64,000 bases of DNA, taken from assembly GCA_010015655.1 (NCBI GenBank), contig ML976672.1, positions 283,463 to 347,462 on the forward strand, given 5' to 3'. A program made the position numbers and the translations under genes. Each line of letters starts with the position of its first letter. Positions within the stretch are counted from its first letter, which is position 1. A model generated the notes under the pieces. It was not told the origin of the DNA. It did no database searches and worked only from the letters and a program-made list of their open reading frames with translations. Source of the stretch: Bimuria novae-zelandiae CBS 107.79 (taxonomy: Eukaryota > Ascomycota > Dothideomycetes > Pleosporales > Didymosphaeriaceae). Shown here piece after piece: positions 12,401 to 24,383 of the stretch.

Positions 12401-14400
12401 TATTGCCTATCCGAAGTAGCGTTAAGGTCTGGCGGGAGAATTATAGATAGTCTAGCCCGCATTAGATAATCGCCCTCCACGTTAATAAGTAATCCGTGGT
12501 TATTAAAATTAATAATAAATAAGTTACCTTTTGCATCACCGTAGTGCGCCCGTATTATGTAGACGATACGACCATTATTACCCCTCCTGCAGAGGACGAG
12601 GACAATGGTGGCTCTAACGATAATTTCACTCTTATTATAGAGGAGCCCGCGCCTAAGCGTAAGCGCGATAGGCTAAAAGGCTTAAGGAATAAGCTAAAAC
12701 CTAATAAAGTTATAACTACTATAGTTAACCTTAATTAACGTAAGCGTGATAATCTTGTCCTGGCTAAGAAGCTACGAGTAGTTGGCAAGATTATAATACT
12801 AGGGCAACTATTTAAAATATCTATAAAGGCAGTGATTAACGCCCTTATAATATAAGGTGTCTTTTACGTTAAGAAGTATAGTCCTTACTGTTATAATAAG
12901 GTCTATATCTTTAAGTTACGTATTATTAATAAAGTTAAAGGCAAGACTACTAATTGCCCGTACGAAAAGTCCTGTCTTGTTATCTAAGGATACGCTAATA
13001 ATAATAAGAAGCTTATCTTAACATAGTCTCCCACTATTCAGCGTGTAAGCCAGCGTGTGATTATCGCTCTAGCACCATCACTGTTGAAGCTGGGCATGTA
13101 CCTCTGGCTCCGTGATATCACTCAGGCCTATACGCAATCGGATGATCCACTCCAGCGTACTATTATAGCTAACATACCAACCTAACTTAAGGAAAGTTAT
13201 CTAATAAACATAGTTATAGTTATTATTAAGCTACTATATAGCATTGCTGAAGCAGGTGCCTATTGGTGGTTAACGTATAATAAACACCACACCAAGACTC
13301 TCCACATGGTAACATCCACTTATAATCCATGCCTGCTTATTAGCAAGGCTAGTAGCAAGTGCTTTAGCATTATTAGCATGCAAACTAACGACACGCTTAG
13401 TCTATTTAATAAAGCTTTTATAGACCTTAAGGACCAAGAGCTGCGTTTTAAGGCCAAGCCTAAGTAGTTTCTCTTACTAAACGCGTAAATTAACTTTAAC
13501 GGCTATATTATTAAGCTTAATAATAATAATTACGCCATTACTCTGCGCCAGAAGAAGCAAGGCGAGAAGCTAGAAATAGCTAATAATAAGTAATTATATA
13601 TTTAATAGTGCGCTTAAGGTGCTTACATTACGATAATCTATTAACTAGAGGCGAGCTTCGACCTCGCCGCCGCAGCCTAAGCGAGTGAGCCTATAAAAGA
13701 AGAAATTACTAGATTAAATAAGCACATTATTTAGCAAAAGGAGAATATTACTCGCGGTCTTAACTTTATCTTACTAGACTTAAGTAACTTAAAGCTATAC
13801 GCCTTTATTAACGCATTATTTGCTAATAATAAGGACATGTTATTATAAATAGGCTTCGTAATCACGCTCGGCAATAAGACTAAAGATAGTAATTATAACT
13901 TTAAGTTTAAGGGCAATATTATCTACTAGTTATTTATTAAGTATAAGCGCGTTACTCGCAGCGTCCTTATATCTAAGATCTACGCGATAGCCTATAGAGT
14001 TAACATTGTAATTGCAATTAGTAGTATAATTAACATAATTATACAGCGACTTAACCTCCCTAATGTCCCCATCGTCGTGTGCACTAACTTACGCTCCTTA
14101 TATAATTACCTTATTAAGCTTGGCACTACTAAGGAGAAGCGTCTTATAATTAACATTATAGCTCTGCGTAAGGCCTATAAGCGCAATAATCTTATGGACA
14201 TCCGCTAGATTAATAGACGTGACAATCCAGCAGACTTAATAACTAAGGCCGGCTCTAACTTAGCTATAGAGTATTTTATTAACTATAACTAGCTTGAGCT
14301 TTACGTGCAAGGCTGGGTTAATCGCGCTAAAGTTAACACCCTAAAGTATAATTACGATAGCAAGAAGTAGTAAGTCTATAAAAGGAGTAGCAAGATAGGC
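9460..14400 (+). pseudogene. copia-1 Gag-Pol polyprotein remnant
   Basis: Near 10810-10880 a CFxC-like finger remnant precedes an ExE/K-rich stretch typical of fungal copia Gag. Integrase follows at about 11620-12340: an HPA-type start, then a DMDFN-like block at about 11770, a block with DAGKNF (11970-11987) around the second catalytic Asp, and an EAHYLISKVE stretch with the last acidic residue. Reverse transcriptase lies at about 12780-13600 with LRDITQAYTQS; its catalytic pair reads Asn-Asp (MQTNDTL) instead of Asp-Asp. RNase H lies at 13740-14350. Dozens of stops remain. Several open pieces (11929-12168, 12544-12738) are parts of this frame, not separate genes. Confidence 0.85.
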
Positions 14401-14529
14401 ACTAAGAGGACGCGCACCGGCGCTAGTCTGGTTAGAAAACTAGTAACTATTACAGATTATGTTTTATTGCAGATTTAAGCGTTCTAGGCTGAACTGGCCA
14501 CATATAGCATAAAAGAAAAAGATAGCTAG

Positions 14530-14849
14530 TGTTAGTATCAAACCTACGCAACACTGCTACGGCTTTTACTGCCATACAGTTTACCTATGGTTTCAAACCT
14601 GCGCAACACTGCTACGGCTTTCACCGCCATACAGTTTACCTGCGGCTTATTACGCAGTTTGCCTGCGGCTTATTACGCAGTTTGCCTGTGGTTTGTTGCG
14701 CTAGTCCTGATCGGGCTAGCAGGGAACAAACCACGCTTGATAAATACCTCTCACAGCAGCCCACCACAATAGATCTGCAATCAAGAATCAAATCAGTACC
14801 ACATCGTTGCAACGAAGTCTTGATCCAACAGCCTATTGCCGTATCAACA
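14530..14849 (+). repeat. 3' LTR of copia-1
   Basis: 320 bp. It is the same as the 5' LTR except for scattered C/T and G/A differences and one additional 23-bp tandem unit (CGGCTTATTACGCAGTTTGCC twice). The short open frames inside it are LTR sequence, not genes. Confidence 0.9.
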
Positions 14850-14999
14850 ATACTTTAGTATATAAAACTTTTAGCACCCTTAATAAGCTGCGTAATCTTT
14901 TTAAAAATAATTATAAATAATTTCTTAAAAAATTTTAGTACTAATTTTATTTAAGACCTAAGTTTGGCCGCGTTACTTAGGGTTTTAGACTATTAAGGT

Positions 15000-15960
15000 G
15001 CCTTAAAAAAATTATTTTAGTAAGATGCGTAACTATATATCTAGACAATTTAGTACTATATTTAGGCCTAATAAAATAAGGCTAGATACCTTAAAAGTGT
15101 TCTTCCAATATTAATATATTAGAAAACGCATTGCAGAAGACTAGTAAAAAGCCCTTATTATTAATATAGAAGACGCGTTAGCGCGCTAAGTTTTAAATAT
15201 AGTAAAAGTACTTTAGCTTTAATAGTGTAAAATAGACTATATTAAGTGATTAGAGGATATATAATAAATACGATAGTATATAAAGCATTAGGATCTTACG
15301 TTTCACGTACTAATTTTTAAAGTCTTAAAACTAGTAGCTTTTATAACTATCTAAAATAAGTAGCCTTTATAACTTTATTTAACGCGTTATAGTATACGCG
15401 TTAACGTGCTTTAACTACGTAACTTTAAACTTATTATTTATTTGGCTATTCTTAGAGACTAATATCTTTTAATTACGGGGTATATTATCTTCCTCGTACC
15501 ACGCTAAGACATGGACTCGCCCTTTGTAAATAATAAAGGGCGGGGTAGCGTATCCTGTGGCGCAAATGCTCTGGATAACTATTACCCACTCGCGATCGCC
15601 TGGCTGAACGAGAGCTAGTCTAGCACGTCTCTCTAAACCTGTAACAACTTTTATAGACCTAATGACGCCTATTTGAAAGCTAGTTTCGTCGAAGTTGTGG
15701 ATGTCTTCGTCCTGCACTCCATACTTGGCTTTTGTGTCTTCCACAAGCCGAAACCACGCGTTTATCACCTCTGGATCCTCTTGTTGCATCCTCTGTCTAT
15801 CCTTCGCTCGATTCCAGGCCATTTTTAGCTCAGGCGTACGCGATATGAAGCGTTTACCCTAGCATTAGCCCACAGGGTCTCTATGCCTGGCAGCCAGTAG
15901 TTTATTAGCCATATCTTCCACCTCGCACCGTCGGAGGGCAAATCCTCGTGAATCTAGGTT
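15000..15960 (-). pseudogene. Fot1-type transposase remnant with an open N-terminal piece
   Basis: The stretch 15469-15822 (- strand) stays open for 117 codons. It contains the first catalytic block HNFDETSFQIGV, followed by VVTG and a QPGDREWVIVIQ block. Here the catalytic Asp is intact and the mutation load is far lower than in the rest of the element. Downstream (lower coordinates) the frame breaks down, and it is then split by copia-1. The uneven damage within one element is odd; it may reflect incomplete mutation or gene conversion. Confidence 0.85.
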
Positions 15961-17593
15961 AAAGATATATTAGATAAGCGTCTACTCTTTAGTTATAGTA
16001 AGCTTAGCTATATTAGCACGGGTATTTTCTCGTGCCGTAGTTCTATTAAATTAGTAAGTATAGATTTTAGTATATTATACGCGTCTGCAGCGTATTGGAG
16101 AGTTATAAATTATTTATCTTATTAGACTTAAAGAGTAAGTCTAATTTTACCTTTTTAATTAGATAATAACGCGTTTTGTTATTAAGACATTGTAGGTAAA
16201 GTTATATTAACGGAGGCTTGGTAAAAACTAATCCGCTCGCTAATCTAACTCGTTCGCAGATCTAACACGTTATTTATTAATAGTAAGAGCTTAATATTAA
16301 GCTTAGTATTTAGTTATAGTACATAAATAGCTTCTTCAGTAACTTATATTTGGGCTAGTAGCTTAGCTTTAGTTATTAATATAATAACTATATCCTATTT
16401 ATTTACTTTCTAGATAATAAGTGTACTACATAGCTTAATAATATATTTTTAAAACTTTTACAGACAAGGGTGCTAATTATAAATAACGCGTTATTTATAA
16501 CTTTATAGGTGTCTACTTCTCTAAAGCCTAGTGCTAATATTTATATAAAGAATAAGTATAGTAATACGTAATTAGCAGCGTTATAATATTTATTACTTAT
16601 GTTAGTAAAAAATAGCGATAAGTAAAAGTTTTTAAAAATACTATTTAGACGCGTAGTTATTATAGCGTAAAGAACTAATTTAATCTTTTACTAGTATTAA
16701 TTAATCTCTGCTTTTAAGGCGAGTCCGTTTTAGAGAAGCAGCTTAATTACTACTATTAAAATATTATTCTATATATTATGTTAATTAACTAGGTAATTAA
16801 TTTTATTTACGTAAGGTACTTGAAATACTTTGAGTAGTCTATAGGGGTAGTCTTTAATAACTTTAAATTTTAAAATCTACTATAAGTCTTTTCTACTGGT
16901 GAAAAAGAATTTTAAACTTAATTATTTTATTACTACGTTAGCAGCGTGCTCCTAATCCTTTACATAAATAATAATAAGATTATTTATATAAAATACAATT
17001 ATAATACTATCTTTAATTATATAGTATAACTTATATAGGAAAGCGGCAAAGCCAGGGTCTTAGAAAACTTAGGTAAACTCTTATTACTATATTAATAGAG
17101 AGATTTATAGGCTATACAGCGTCTTATATAGCTATAGGATGGTGCTAGGTTTGGTGTATTCTTATAGCATTCTTATATAGATTTCTTTATTTAACTTTGC
17201 GTCGAAAAAAGTATTAGTAACGTTATATTAGCTAAACTCTAGATTAAAACAAGCTACAATAGCTATAAGTAAGTAAAAGAATTATTCCACAAGTAGAGTA
17301 GCGTAGTTATTTTAAGTACTAAGGTATTAGTATTAATTTTTACGCACTACTAGTCTAGTCTTATACTTTTAAAAATAATAGTGTTTATTAAGCTTATAGG
17401 TACATATTTATATATAGTTAAGGATTTAATAGCGTACTACTTACGCTTAGGCGATGGACACTTCGCTCTATAATTTTATCTCTTTATACCTTAATAAGTA
17501 TAATTGCTTGGCATTCTTCTACATCTCGAATAGTAGGTAACTGTCGGGAAGTATAATAATTAAAGCACGTGCCCAGCCTTGGCGTGTTGCAAC

Positions 17594-17803
17594 TATTAAG
17601 CAAGACTATTAGAACGTAGTAGTAATAATAGTAAAACTAGAAAGTGTTTAGCGCTTAGCTAAACTAGAGGATTAATTAAACCACCCCCGCCTATACTTAA
17701 TAGGCCCTCGAGCCCTTCTAGAGAAGAAGAAAAAGAAAAATAAATAAATATAAATATATACGCTTCGCTTTTCCTTACCTTATATACTAGTTTAAAACCA
17801 ACA
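17594..17803 (+). repeat. 5' LTR of copia-2
   Basis: Begins TATTAAGCAAGAC and ends AAAACCAACA. It shares GTAAAACTAGAAAG and CACCCCCGCCT blocks with the 3' LTR. It is more strongly mutated than the 3' copy and has an extra 11 bp near its start. Confidence 0.85.
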
Positions 17804-17999
17804 CTAATTAGTGCAGCACAGATTAGCTAGGTATAGAATTAAAGAAGGCACTTTAACGAGCTTTTTTATCTTACTTTTTACTATTAACCTTGTTAATAAG
17901 TATCCTTAAAAATTTAATACTTTAACCTATTACCTCGTCCTATTACCCGCTACCCTAATAGATTTAAAGATTAAGTAATTTATTAACTTAGTACCTTGT

Positions 18000-20900
18000 C
18001 TTGTTACTTGCTAGCTTACTAATATTAAGAGTTAAAGTGTATTTAAATACACTAACGTTAACATAGAGGACACTAGAAGCTAACCTTATACTAGAACCCT
18101 ATCTTTTACTAAAAGCTCCTCTATCGCGAACCTATCCCTCGCTGCTAGACCCTCTATTGTTAATCTAGATAATAAGTGGAGATAAGGATACATACTAGAC
18201 CACCTATCTAATAAAGAGATCGCGGAGTTTACAATTTAGAGAATAGAGAGGTATAAGGCTTATATGTGGACAGGGCCTTCCCTGCCAGAAGCCTTTGCGG
18301 ACGATTTCCAGCATTTCACTAAGGAGACATTTACCCAATATGGCACCGACACTATACGTGAATTACGCGACCTGTTACGCTTGAAAGGTGTCTACGTTAG
18401 GATAGGACGTGGCATTAGAATAGCAAACGAACTAGCGAATGTCGTCCAAGACAATATCCCATGGCCAGAGGACGACCCCTAACGACCCGCATCCGTATTG
18501 CCTGCATCAGTTACCCTTTCCCGACAGTCGGCACCATCGCCAACACCACTAGCACCTGCAGCGATCTCAGCGTACAGACCTACAGCACAACTAACAACGC
18601 CAATGCCCGCAGCGAACCCGACATACGAAATTATAGCTTGACCGCCAACGCCGCCGTCAACAACACCAGCACCTGTAGCTACTCTAGGACTATATCCACT
18701 AATAACTATAATAGCCCGACATTCTCCACCACCACCTTAAGGCATATACGACAAGACCCGCAACCTTACAAATATACAAAGTTAGATCTAATCTGGCTGA
18801 CCTTAACGCCTAGACCAGACGCAACACGACCCATACTAGACAACCTAGCCCTAGCCTAAAAGTTAAATCGAGGATGCTCTTACTAGGCTATAAATAAATA
18901 ATTACAAACATAATAAGGAATTAATTACCCTAGCTAAGCTCTATATATTAGATAATTATAAATATTATAGTAATATAATAGATAGTCTTAACTATAAATT
19001 TACGATTTTTATTAATTACTATAAAAGGTTAGGTGTCCTACTAGAGGCACTCCCTAAGGTATTTTTTATAATACTACTTAGCCCCGCCCTTAAATATTAC
19101 TATAATAATTATTATACTTAGAAAATGTCAATCTAGGATCTATATTATATATTTAGAACCTACTTTAAAGGCAACAAGTATAAGCAAAATATAATTTATA
19201 AGTAAAATAGTATTAATTTCTATGCTATAATCCGCGACAACCTAACCTAACTAAAGAAGATAATATTTAGGAATATAATATAAAAGCTATAGAAAGTCTA
19301 ACGTAATCTCGATTACAAAATGCAGACAAAAATAATATTACGCTATAAAATCTTTTTTACTTATAAAAATGTCCCCGCCTATAACGTCGCATGTGTATAA
19401 TTAGCGTCTACCTTAACTAGTCTTATTAGTAAGCTCTTCTTATCGATCTTAAGCTACAAGAAGGCGGCGAAAGCTAAGAGAACTAACCTTTTATAAGTAT
19501 TAATAAACTTTCTTATTAATATATACTACTATAGACCTAATTAATTATAGCCTCGACCATATAACTAATTATTTACTTAATCTTACCTATATAGCTAACC
19601 CTACTATTAAAGTAATAACTAATTTAGACTATTATAAAAGCGATGCTTAGTGTGTTAAAAGGAAGGTTATTAGTTAATAAAATACACAAAAGAAGAGCGC
19701 CGCAAGACTTAGGCTTAATTTACTAAAAGGTTAGATAAACGCGTTAAGTCGTATATTTAAGAATATAAAGGCTATAATGATGACGATAATAATAATAGTT
19801 AAACTATTAATAATAATAACAACGTTAAATCCCTAATTATAGACCTTAATTATAATAATAAATAATAATAAACTAAATAATTTGTTACGTTAACTATAAC
19901 CGTCTTATTATAACAAGCCTAACGATGTTACTAGTCCCTGTATAATATATTAATCTACTATATTATAACACGCATGACAAACCGCGCGATTCACTATATA
20001 AGTAATTATATTAATAAACTCGTTAGCTATATAGTAGAAGGCCGCTACACTTTAGAAAAGTTCTATAGCATTATGCTTAACACGGGCGTCGCTACAACCT
20101 TAACCGCTAGATACGGCCAAGCCTAGGCGTATATCGCTAAATTTAATAGTAAAATTAATGCTACAACTACTAGAGCTATTAAGGCTTACTTTAGTATTAG
20201 TTAAATAATATTAATTAGGTCTATTAATATTAAATCGCCTATTAGTAACATTAAATTTTATATTATTAAGGCTAATACTCCCTTCCTCTTCTACCTTTAA
20301 GATATAGACAACCTAGGCGTATACTTTAATAACTTAACTAATATAATTACTCTACGAAACGGTAATACGCTAGGAATAGTAAAAACGTTTAAATACTTAT
20401 TTTTAGTATAAGGCTTACTTACTATAAATTATCTTATTAACGTTAAACTTCGACGCCTTTACCGTTAATTTAGTTATTTATTAGTTAACTACCTTATCAA
20501 GACACTTAAGCAAGCTAAATATAATAACCTGTCTTATTAGTATACTTTTAAATATATTAATAAGTTCTGCGAATTCTGTTAGAAGCATAGCAAATCCCCT
20601 AGCTACTTTAAATTTACTTTACGCGATAATATCTATTTTAACTATAAGTTAATTATTAATATTATGTACATTAATAACATGCCGCTCCTACATGTAGTCG
20701 ACTAGGACACGCTGTTTCAAGCCGCTCGATGGCTCTAAAATATGTCCGCCACCTACACATAGGATATGCTTCGCTTATGCTAGATTAACGTGTATACTAG
20801 TCCGCTAGATATTATTATTTATAACGCTAGTATAAACTTTAATAGCGTGGAGTTTTAATAAAATACATAATTAATAGTAATTAAGGTTAAGTGCGTACTA

Positions 20901-23090
20901 ACTAAGACACCTTAGTTAATTAGCCTTATAAAATAATATTATGCACCCCTTTAAAGAGCATATCTTATTATTACTATATAACTTAGTAGCTAAGGGACGA
21001 TAATAACAAAGGAAATAAGACTACAGATAGCAGTTAAAGCTATTAATAACACCGTAGGACTAGATAGCCTAGTGCTAACCCTGCTTATCTTTAGCACCTA
21101 CCTACGTCTCTCTAATATAGACCTACCAGCGCCATCCACCATCCAACGCGCCAAAGCAATTAAGTTAGCTATAGCCAAATTAGCTAAAACCCATACTACA
21201 CGCCAGGTCACAGATGCGTTGCGTAAGAGAAACGGCCCGTACACGACTCCTATCCACGACATTCTAATTGGTTCAGATGTACTCGTGTGGAGAACTCACC
21301 TAAACAGTTAGACAGGACTATTTAGGCTAATTTCTATTAAAGGAGAGACTTGCACCGTTAAAATACTTAATAGCTATTCTAATTTTTATAGCACTATTAT
21401 TAAACTATATAATAGACCTAATAATAACAAGCATAAGCACCCTGCCCATAAATAATATAAACTTCCTAAACGTAAACCTAACTCTTGACACGTCCCGCCC
21501 CTACCTCAACGACGCAATCCCGTTAGACAACGACGGCTGCCAGCCCGTTTCCGCGATACGGCTGACATCACCACCCACCTGTTAGCTCCAAACATCCGCC
21601 CGAAACCATCTTTCGAGGAATCCTGGCGCAGAGAGCTGAATAGTTTACTCGAGCGTGGAGTCTTCAAGATTATAGATAAAGCCGATGTCCCTACCAGCAC
21701 ACGCATCTTCGGCAGCCGCTTCGTCGACCAAGTAAAGCACGAAGGCACAGAGAAGGCATTCGAAAAGTCACGCCTCGTCGTACAAGCTTACAAGGACGCT
21801 GGTAAAAGATCCATCCTTACGCAAGCCCTAATAATCTAACGCGCCAGCCAGCGTATAATCCTCTCGCTAGTAATAACAATCCCTAATCTCTATCTCTACA
21901 CGCGCGATATTTCGCAGGCTTATACACAGTCAACCACGAGCCTCACCAGAGACATATTCATCCACGCACCAACCGAGATGGGCCTAGGACTAGATGCCAT
22001 CCTCCAGGTACTCCTGCCCCTTTACGGTGTACCAGAAGCCGGGACCTATTAGTTCAAGACATACCATGACCATCACACCACTAGACTTAATATAGATTAG
22101 TCCACGTTTGACCCTTGCCTATTAACAAACTAGAATGCTATAGCTATTATTAGTCTATAAACGGACGATACTCTTATCGCAGCTAATAACACGTTTATAG
22201 TAAAAAAAGAGGCTATAATCTCTAAGGCTAAATTCCTATGCAAGCTATGTAAAAAGCTAACTTTAAAATACCTTATTATATTTAATAGGTTTATAATTAA
22301 GATATTAAATAACGCTATTACTATTTTATAAGATTAATAGCGCTAAAAGATATAGCTCTTGTCCTCTAATACGTTTACTAAGAACAAATACGTTGCCTAA
22401 AAAGCCAAAGGTGCCTACATCACTATAGTGTCTTAACTAGAAGCATTATTTGCACTCTCCTAGACGGTATAGATTACTAAACTAACTATAGATAATATAA
22501 AATATCTTAATAAATACCTCTTATAGTAATTAGATGGACTAGGACTAAGATTTATTTAACTTAATATATCTACCTTGCGAATTGTTGCATTTATAGATTT
22601 ATTATTTACTAGTAATTCCGATTACTTATTATAGATTAGATATGTAATTACCTTAGCGGATAATACAAATAAAGCTAATATTATTTATTAGTAATTAGTA
22701 AAGTATTACTACGTTATAAGAAGCGTCCTCGTATCTAAGCTTTACGCCTTATTACTTAGATTTAACGTTACTTCTATTATAAAATTAATAATTACTTAGA
22801 TCCTCTCTTAGTCTCGCTAGGGGACTAGAATTACCACGATACTAATAATAATATATATTAATTTAAAGTCGCTATATAACTACCTAGTTAAACTAGGCAT
22901 AACACACGAGAAGCAATTAATAGTAGATATTATATATATTTACTAATTATATAAATAATAGGAAATCTCTAAGATTATATAAATTTAGGGCGATAAAAAT
23001 GCCGCAGATGCTATAACTAAAAATAAGCCCTATAAGGTGCTATAAAGGCTTATTAATATAAATAAGCTAGAGTTAGGCGCGGATGGCTAG
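18000..23090 (+). pseudogene. copia-2 Gag-Pol polyprotein remnant
   Basis: An N-terminal part includes a 72-codon open piece (18264-18482) that looks like a Gag-proximal helical domain. A copia integrase follows at about 20570-21420, with a FTLRDN block, HVVD, an ARWL block and a late GPYTTPIHDILIGSDVLVW stretch (C-terminal region of integrase). Reverse transcriptase is at about 21580-22330, with RIFGSRFVDQVK, RDISQAYTQS, a LYGVPEAG block and TDDTL (about 22160), where the Asp pair is intact. Many Gln-to-stop changes break the frame. The stretch 21490-22080 is noticeably GC-richer and nearly stop-free, while the flanks are heavily mutated. Confidence 0.85.
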
Positions 23091-23212
23091 GTAGAGAGAG
23101 AAGTTTAATATAGTAATTTAAATAATAACTATAATAATTCCCTTACTCTCTTTATTTTATTATACCTACTTACGTAGTCCCTATAATTCTCTTTCCCCCT
23201 TTTTTTCTTTCG

Positions 23213-23411
23213 TATTAAGAAGTATAATAATAATAATAGTAAAACTAGAAAGGGTTTGGCGCTTAGCCAAACTAGAGAATTAATTAACCACCCCCGCCTG
23301 TACTTAATGGGCCCTCGAGCCCTTCCAGAGAAGGAAAAAAAAGAAAAATAAATGAACACAAATGCATGCGCTTTGCTTTTCCTTACCTTACATACCGGTT
23401 TGAAACCAACA
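23213..23411 (+). repeat. 3' LTR of copia-2
   Basis: 199 bp, begins TATTAAGAAG and ends GAAACCAACA. It retains more CpA/TpG than the 5' LTR, so the two LTRs were mutated unequally. Confidence 0.85.
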
Positions 23412-24383
23412 GTAACCTTCTATTCTTGTTCTACAAGATAGAGGTTCTAGTAAAGAGCTTTAGTGTGGCTTCTTACCTGCTTCGAGTATGCGTCTAAATT
23501 ACGCTTTATTAAGTAGCTTACCTCTATATATCCCTACACTTCCTACTTTAGTGTCTACTAAAAATGTAGCTATCTAGGACATAGTAGGTTAATATTTTAA
23601 CTATAATTGCACTATAAGTAAAGGTTGCTGCGAAGTTTAGTATAATCACTAGCTATTAATTATATAAGTAGTATAATAAGTAGTTATAGTTAACTTTCCT
23701 TCTTTAATTATACTTTAAAGTATTATTTTTTTAGGAGTATGTATTTTGCTTATCCCTATAGGAAGACTTATTATTCTATTATTTTAGTAGTAAAGGCAAT
23801 AGCTCCATTAGGTAGGCCTATATTATAATGTCTTTATAAGTGCTATATATAAAGCTATTTATTACGTCTTTTATCGTAATTAAAAACACAGATTATTTAG
23901 TAAAAATAATATTATAAATACTAATAACCTTTACAAGAAAAGGGATCTCTATTATTCAAATATTTATTAATTAATAGCCTACTGGGTATCTATTTTATGC
24001 TTTTAATTTAAAACTTTAGAGCTTACACCTACCGCGTTTTGTATTATTAATTTTAATTAAAGTTTTATAGCTATAGGCCTTAAGATAAGCCTAATTAGGC
24101 TTCTTTAGCTAAGTAATAATACTATTCTAAAAAGTAACTATTATTAGGAGTACTTTGTATAATAATTGCTATTAGTTAGCGAAGTTTAATATTTAATTAT
24201 AGAGGTATACAGATGCTTATGTAATTTCTAGCTATAGTATTTAGGAATGATTACCGTTAAGTTACATTTTATAATTTTTTTTTAATTACACCCTCTAAGC
24301 GCTTAGTGTCTCTATTTTACACTTAAGTATTAGGTACTAAACGCTTAATAATAATACCTTTAGTGATACACTACTTATTAATA

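Larger units (their letters stand above)
8898..14849 (+). mobile_element. Full-length copia-like retrotransposon copia-1 (5952 bp)
   Basis: LTRs of 297 bp (8898-9194) and 320 bp (14530-14849) begin TGTT(G/A)GTATCAAACC and end GTATCAACA. Identical 5-bp target duplications ATACT lie at 8893-8897 and 14850-14854. A purine tract (AAAAGAAAAAGATAG) sits just before the 3' LTR. The internal region encodes, in order on the + strand, a Gag with Cys-rich motif, integrase, reverse transcriptase and RNase H, the Pseudoviridae/copia order. The integration site is inside Fot1-A, so it is younger than Fot1-A and copia-4. Confidence 0.93.
8478..16270 (-). mobile_element. Fot1-like transposon (Fot1-A) carrying copia-1
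   Basis: The inverted ends are ATGTATTGGATTATCGAGCG on the left and, read inward from the right, ACGTGTTAGATCTGCGAACG, flanked by TA at 8476-8477 and 16271-16272. Without copia-1 and one 5-bp target copy the element is 1836 bp, a normal Fot1 size. It lies inside copia-4: flanking copia-4 sequence on both sides continues collinearly with copia-3 near 28985-29040. A transposase remnant is on the - strand in the right-hand part. Confidence 0.87.
17594..23411 (+). mobile_element. Full-length copia-like retrotransposon copia-2 (about 5.8 kb)
   Basis: LTRs at 17594-17803 (210 bp) and 23213-23411 (199 bp) begin TATTAAG and end CCAACA. The flanking 5-bp repeats are GCAAC (17589-17593) and GTAAC (23412-23416), one transition apart. 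It interrupts copia-4: the sequence on both sides matches neighbouring parts of copia-3 near 30.3 kb. The polyprotein runs on the + strand, opposite to copia-4. A pyrimidine-rich run precedes the 3' LTR, so the primer tract is not obvious. Confidence 0.88.
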
